Made by a program: the position numbers and the translations under genes. 44,859 bases of DNA from Acidimicrobiales bacterium (lineage in GTDB: Bacteria > Actinomycetota > Acidimicrobiia > Acidimicrobiales > Aldehydirespiratoraceae), in NCBI GenBank assembly GCA_029263235.1, contig JAJCXW010000005.1:1-44859 (forward strand), read 5' to 3'. Shown here one piece after another: positions 41,419 through 44,859 of the stretch (positions are counted from its first letter, which is position 1; each line of letters opens with the position of its first letter). The notes under the pieces are model-generated. The model saw only the letters and a program-made list of their open reading frames with translations, was not told where the DNA came from and did not search any database.

Positions 41419-42399
41419 ATGGACACTCCCTCCCTCGTCCCGATCATCGATGTCCACATGGATGCTGCCGACGTCGAAGCCGCACTTCGCGACGACGTAC
41501 GCGATGGGCTCACCGCTCACCCCAAGGATCTGCCTCCGAAGTGGTTCTACGACCACGCCGGCAGCGTGTTGTTCGATGAGATCACCCGGCTCGAGGAGTA
41601 CTACCCGACTCGCGCCGAACGCCAGATCCTGCTCCGTGAGTCAGATGCCATCATCGAGATCGCTGGTGCCGACACCTTCGTGGAACTCGGCGCCGGGACA
41701 TCCGACAAGACGCGGGCGCTTCTCGACTCGGCTGTCGCTCACGGCTACCTCCAACGCTTCATACCGTTCGATGTGAGCGAGGCATTCCTTCGCGACAGCT
41801 GCAACAAGCTTGCCCAGGAGTATCCATCGCTAGCGGTTCACGGAGTGGCCGGTGACTTCGATCGCCACATACCTCTGATCCCTTCTGGTGGGCGACGACT
41901 GGTGGCGATGCTCGGGGGCACGATCGGCAACTACGCGCCGGTGGCCCGCGCTCGCTTCCTCGACACCCTGGCCGCCACCATGCACCCCGGCGATCATCTG
42001 CTCCTCGGCACCGATCTGGTGAAGGACCGAACCCGCCTGGTGAATGCCTACGACGACGCGTCGGGGGTCACCGCGGCATTCAACAAGAACGTGCTCGCCG
42101 TGATCAACGGCCACTTGGGAGCAGATTTCGATCTCCAACGCTTCGATCACGTGGCTTGTTGGGACGATCAAGCGGAGTGGATCGAGATGCACCTGAGGAG
42201 TCAGACGTCCCACCACGTCGTCATCTCGTCGCTCGGACTCGACATCGGATTCGAAGAGGGTGAAACGATCCGCACCGAAATCTCGGCCAAGTTCCGTCAG
42301 GACGGTGTGGAGCGCGAAATGGCCTCGGCCGGTCTCGAGATGGTGGCCTGGTACACCGACGACGACGGCGACTTCGGGGTCAGCCTCAGCCGTCGCTGA
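41419..42399 (+). CDS. egtD: L-histidine N-alpha-methyltransferase (ergothioneine synthesis)
   Basis: A 326-residue SAM-dependent enzyme that trimethylates histidine to hercynine. It has PPKWFYDHAGSVLFDEIT, EEYYPTRAE, the SAM motif VELGAGTSDKT, GGTIGNYAP and the substrate-binding TEISAKF, which together are diagnostic. It lies 7 bp after hspR with no ribosome site of note, so it is likely co-transcribed with the heat-shock genes. No egtB, egtC or egtE is in the window. Confidence 0.94.
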   Translation: MDTPSLVPIIDVHMDAADVEAALRDDVRDGLTAHPKDLPPKWFYDHAGSVLFDEITRLEEYYPTRAERQILLRESDAIIEIAGADTFVELGAGTSDKTRALLDSAVAHGYLQRFIPFDVSEAFLRDSCNKLAQEYPSLAVHGVAGDFDRHIPLIPSGGRRLVAMLGGTIGNYAPVARARFLDTLAATMHPGDHLLLGTDLVKDRTRLVNAYDDASGVTAAFNKNVLAVINGHLGADFDLQRFDHVACWDDQAEWIEMHLRSQTSHHVVISSLGLDIGFEEGETIRTEISAKFRQDGVEREMASAGLEMVAWYTDDDGDFGVSLSRR

Positions 42400-42418
42400 C
42401 CCGCCACCGGCTTCACTC

Positions 42419-44104
42419 TCAGCCGACCGTGAGCACTGCTTCGAGACTGGAAGTGGTGGTGGCATCATCCGCGATGAACGTGACCGTGAACTCACCACGC
42501 TCGGTCGGCGTGCCCGACACGAAGCCGGTCGACGGATCGATCGTCAGGCCGGGCGGAAGATTGTCGGCAGAGAACTCGATGGTGTCCCCGTTGGGGTCCG
42601 TCGCCGGAACGAGGAACCCGGCGGGCTCTCCGACGGGAAGATTCGTCACCGCGACCTTCTCCTGGGGATCGGCCGCCGCGGCCAGCGGCAGGTAGGCGAG
42701 AGGTGGCTGGATGAACGGTCGGTGGTTGGGCGGCGTGACCACCTCGATCCGTGTCGAAGCGGTGGAGCCGTCGACGGATGCCGTGATCTCGACCGGACCG
42801 AGCGGTATCGCTGGAGCGTGATACAGCCCGTCGGGATCGATGGTCCCGACGGTCGGTGAACCGCCGACGATTCCTTCAACCGACCATGTCGGTTCGAGCA
42901 GGGGCGTGCCGTCCGAACTCGTGACCACAGCGAGAGCGAGAGTGCTCGCGGTGTGGATGGTCGAGCGTCGACCATGGATGGCGATCGCCGGCTGATCGAC
43001 CTCGCCGACGGTCACGAATCCCACCGACTCGACCGGAGTCAACGGATAAGGGGTCGTCGGATCGAACGCCAGATAGGTAAAGGAATCGACGCCGACGAAT
43101 CCGGGGTCTGGCGTGTAGGTGAAGAAGGAGACCTCGGGCTGTCCGCGGGCCACAAGGGGTGAGAGCGTGCCGTGGGTCGGGCCGGACAAGATCCGGACTT
43201 GGCGAGCCGCGGGTGTACCTACCGCGTCGGGTCGAAGTTCGACGGAGATTGAGCTTCGGCTGTCGGTGGCGGACACCCACGGTTGGGCGATGAGGCCTGA
43301 GACGATCGTGGCGGATTCGGCATAGACGATCGAGTTGTTCGACTCATCGGCTTCGAACACAACGCCGAACGGATCGACTTCTCCAGCCACGTAGTACCGC
43401 CCGGGAACCACATCGGATACGTCGACCCATTGCAGGGCCACGTCGCTGGTGTAGATGTCGGAGAAGCCCGGCGATATCCCCATACGCAGGATGGTGGCTT
43501 CGGGCGAGCCCTGCCGGCAGTAGTTGCCGTCGTCGCCGAAATATCCGCGTTGGGCCTCTGGGTCGTCTCCGGTGGAGTCGGTGAGGCAGAACCCGACCTT
43601 GCTGCTGGGGGCGATCTCGTGTGACCTGGTTTCATCCCAGAGCGAGTACCGGGCTATCTGCATGAGATGGAAGTGATTGTGGCCGTCGGCCGATTCGAAC
43701 TTGATCGGCGAAGAATCGACGCGGTTCCAGGACTCGCCATCCCAGATTCGTTGGTGCGGGCCGTCGTCGGGGTCGGTTTCCGATGAGCGGGGATTCCCGA
43801 AGACGTCGAGCGGGCCGGGTCCGATGTTGGTGATCCGGCTGTTGAACCGCACGACGAGTAGTTCGGTCTCGGCGAAGGTGATCGTGTCGACGGCCACCGG
43901 CTGGGGGGCGATGCTCATGAGGTCGGGCGGGCCGATTCCGTTGCCGGGCACCGAGGACACGAGTCGGAGGTGCTGTTCGGGATCGAAGGGTCGAGGCCCG
44001 TCGTCGCGCAGCTGCGATACCGCGAAGGCCGCAATTGTGACGATGATCATCGCTGCTCCGGCGACGAGCAGCGTGCCGCGGGTCGGTGTGGTCCTCGGCG
44101 ACAT
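42419..44104 (-). CDS. lysyl-oxidase-domain protein with cadherin/Ig-like C-terminus
   Basis: A 561-residue protein with an N-terminal membrane helix or signal anchor (TLLVAGAAMIIVTIAAFAV, 11-29). Residues of about 65-262 align with the copper amine oxidase LOX domain: copper-binding HNHFH (His142, 144, 146), SSKVGFCLTD with Lys169 and SPGFSDIYTSD with Tyr218, the pair that forms the lysine tyrosylquinone cofactor in animal LOX, then QWVDVSDVVPGRYYVAGEV and ESNN. The C-terminal 280 residues are beta-rich Ig/cadherin-like modules ending in a putative-Ig motif (GLTIDPSTGFVSGTPTERG). It may oxidise amines of exported proteins or glycans; the substrate is unknown. ATG 44104 is chosen because GATGAT lies 7 nt upstream; ATG 44116 or 44146 are possible. 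Confidence 0.82.
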   Translation of the reverse strand: MSPRTTPTRGTLLVAGAAMIIVTIAAFAVSQLRDDGPRPFDPEQHLRLVSSVPGNGIGPPDLMSIAPQPVAVDTITFAETELLVVRFNSRITNIGPGPLDVFGNPRSSETDPDDGPHQRIWDGESWNRVDSSPIKFESADGHNHFHLMQIARYSLWDETRSHEIAPSSKVGFCLTDSTGDDPEAQRGYFGDDGNYCRQGSPEATILRMGISPGFSDIYTSDVALQWVDVSDVVPGRYYVAGEVDPFGVVFEADESNNSIVYAESATIVSGLIAQPWVSATDSRSSISVELRPDAVGTPAARQVRILSGPTHGTLSPLVARGQPEVSFFTYTPDPGFVGVDSFTYLAFDPTTPYPLTPVESVGFVTVGEVDQPAIAIHGRRSTIHTASTLALAVVTSSDGTPLLEPTWSVEGIVGGSPTVGTIDPDGLYHAPAIPLGPVEITASVDGSTASTRIEVVTPPNHRPFIQPPLAYLPLAAAADPQEKVAVTNLPVGEPAGFLVPATDPNGDTIEFSADNLPPGLTIDPSTGFVSGTPTERGEFTVTFIADDATTTSSLEAVLTVG

Positions 44105-44198
44105 GGGCGAGATCATCGCATACGGTCGCGGCGGATCGGGTGGCATGCCTCTTGAAACGCTCAGGAACCGAGATCTGGAATTTCAGCGGGGATTCCAA

Positions 44199-44219
44199 GT
44201 TGAGTGTATGGTACTCAAC
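44199..44219 (+). promoter_or_regulatory. HAIR operator (HspR site) upstream of clpB
   Basis: GTTGAGT-N7-ACTCAAC is a perfect inverted repeat and differs from the HAIR consensus only at its outer base pair. It centres 21 bp before the -10 box, so HspR bound here would cover the -35 region. Confidence 0.88.
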
Positions 44220-44229
44220 TTTTCTGCTG

Positions 44230-44235
44230 TATGGT
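44230..44235 (+). promoter_or_regulatory. -10 box of clpB
   Basis: TATGGT fits TANNNT. The transcript would start near 44242 and leave a short leader with GGAAGGA 7 nt before the ATG. Confidence 0.5.
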
Positions 44236-44260
44236 TGACAACCGACGGAAGGATCACCGA

Positions 44261-44859
44261 ATGGCGCTCGACCCCAACCGCTGGACCATCAAGACCACCG
44301 AGGCGTTCTCGCGAGCCACCGATGCGGCCCGCTCGGCCTCAAACCCCGAACTCGCGCCGGAGCACCTGCTGGTGGCGCTGCTGTCCCAGGACGAAGGGAT
44401 CGTCCTTCCCATCCTCAACAAGGTCGGTGTAGATCCGAATCAGGTCAGGACCCGTTCTCAGGATCTGGTCGACAAGCTTCCCCAGGCCCACGGGGGATCC
44501 GACCCATCGATCTCCAAGGACCTGAGAGAGGTCCTCGAGTCGGCTGACTCCCTTCGAGGAGATCTCGCCGACGAATACCTTTCCACCGAGCATCTGCTCC
44601 TCGCTCTGGCTGATCAACTCGGGATTGATCGAGAGACTCTGCTCTCTGCTCTGCAAGAGGTTCGGGGCAGCCACCGGGTCACCAACCAGAGTCCGGAGAA
44701 TCAGTTCCAGGCCCTCGAACGTTTCGGGTTCGATCTCACCGAGGCCGCCCGTCGCGGTGAGCTCGATCCGGTGATCGGACGCGACGAAGAGATCCGCCGG
44801 GTCATCCGCGTGTTGTCACGACGCACCAAGAACAACCCGGTTCTGATCGGCGAACCGGG
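44261..44859 (+). CDS. clpB: ATP-dependent disaggregase ClpB (partial, cut by window end)
   Basis: The first 199 residues of ClpB. The N-terminal repeat domain ([26 protein letters not shown] and a second EHLLLALAD) is complete, followed by the linker [31 protein letters not shown] and the beginning of the first AAA+ Walker A (IGEPG). The reading frame is open at the right edge. Product of the complete gene refolds aggregates with DnaK. AAGGA 7 nt before the ATG and the HAIR upstream fix the start. Confidence 0.96.
   Translation, partial: MALDPNRWTIKTTEAFSRATDAARSASNPELAPEHLLVALLSQDEGIVLPILNKVGVDPNQVRTRSQDLVDKLPQAHGGSDPSISKDLREVLESADSLRGDLADEYLSTEHLLLALADQLGIDRETLLSALQEVRGSHRVTNQSPENQFQALERFGFDLTEAARRGELDPVIGRDEEIRRVIRVLSRRTKNNPVLIGEP

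Overview
The window is G+C-rich, densely coded chromosomal DNA from an actinobacterium. The protein sequences and the lack of mycobacterial or streptomycete hallmarks suggest the class Acidimicrobiia, but this is inference. Supporting signs are an acyl-CoA carboxylase beta/epsilon pair, a fhaA-fhaB-pstP-rodA-pbpA-pknB cell-wall cluster flanked by tRNA-Leu and trpG/pabA, an HspR/HAIR-controlled dnaK operon and clpB, an ergothioneine gene (egtD), and many TANNNT -10 boxes 6-10 nt before a start codon, the signature of leaderless mRNAs. No phage, insertion sequence or CRISPR array was seen, and no gap exceeds 300 bases.

Layout. 1-6.2 kb: metabolism and envelope genes (acyl-CoA carboxyltransferase and epsilon subunit, prephenate dehydratase, MFS transporter, GT2 glycosyltransferase, fatty-acid desaturase). 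6.2-19.5 kb: two GGDEF-EAL proteins (one beside a DivIVA-like coiled-coil gene), two metallo-beta-lactamase-fold enzymes (one of the alkylsulfatase type), a TrpB2-type tryptophan synthase beta chain, a GGCT-like protein, a fused acyltransferase-3/GT-C glycosyltransferase, and small hypotheticals. 19.6-28 kb: tRNA-Leu(CAG) with a nested palindrome behind it, then the growth and division cluster ending in a single PASTA kinase, then pabA/trpG. 28-34.7 kb: an EtfD-like membrane Fe-S oxidoreductase, an ABC permease/ATPase pair, a pentapeptide-repeat protein, and amtB behind a GlnR-like site. 34.7-37.2 kb: a GAF-GGDEF diguanylate cyclase and phosphoglycerate mutase. 37.3-44.9 kb: heat-shock operon dnaK-grpE-dnaJ-hspR-egtD behind a HAIR operator, a lysyl-oxidase-type secreted or anchored protein, and clpB (cut by the window end) behind a second, perfect HAIR.

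How the parts fit. HspR, encoded in the dnaK operon, probably represses both that operon and clpB. FhaA, FhaB, PstP and PknB form a phospho-signalling module around the RodA/PBP peptidoglycan synthase pair. Three c-di-GMP proteins occur in 30 kb, two with intact cyclase and phosphodiesterase motifs and one cyclase lacking the inhibitory I-site.

The least explained signals are: short tandem repeats with a 9-bp period (27 bp in total) at the edges of several genes, two of which run into the same Ser-Thr-Asn-Ser-Ala module in unrelated proteins; stem-loops without U-tracts straddling the stop codons of convergent genes; a 57-bp nested palindrome next to tRNA-Leu; and a bacterial lysyl oxidase homologue keeping both residues that build the quinone cofactor.
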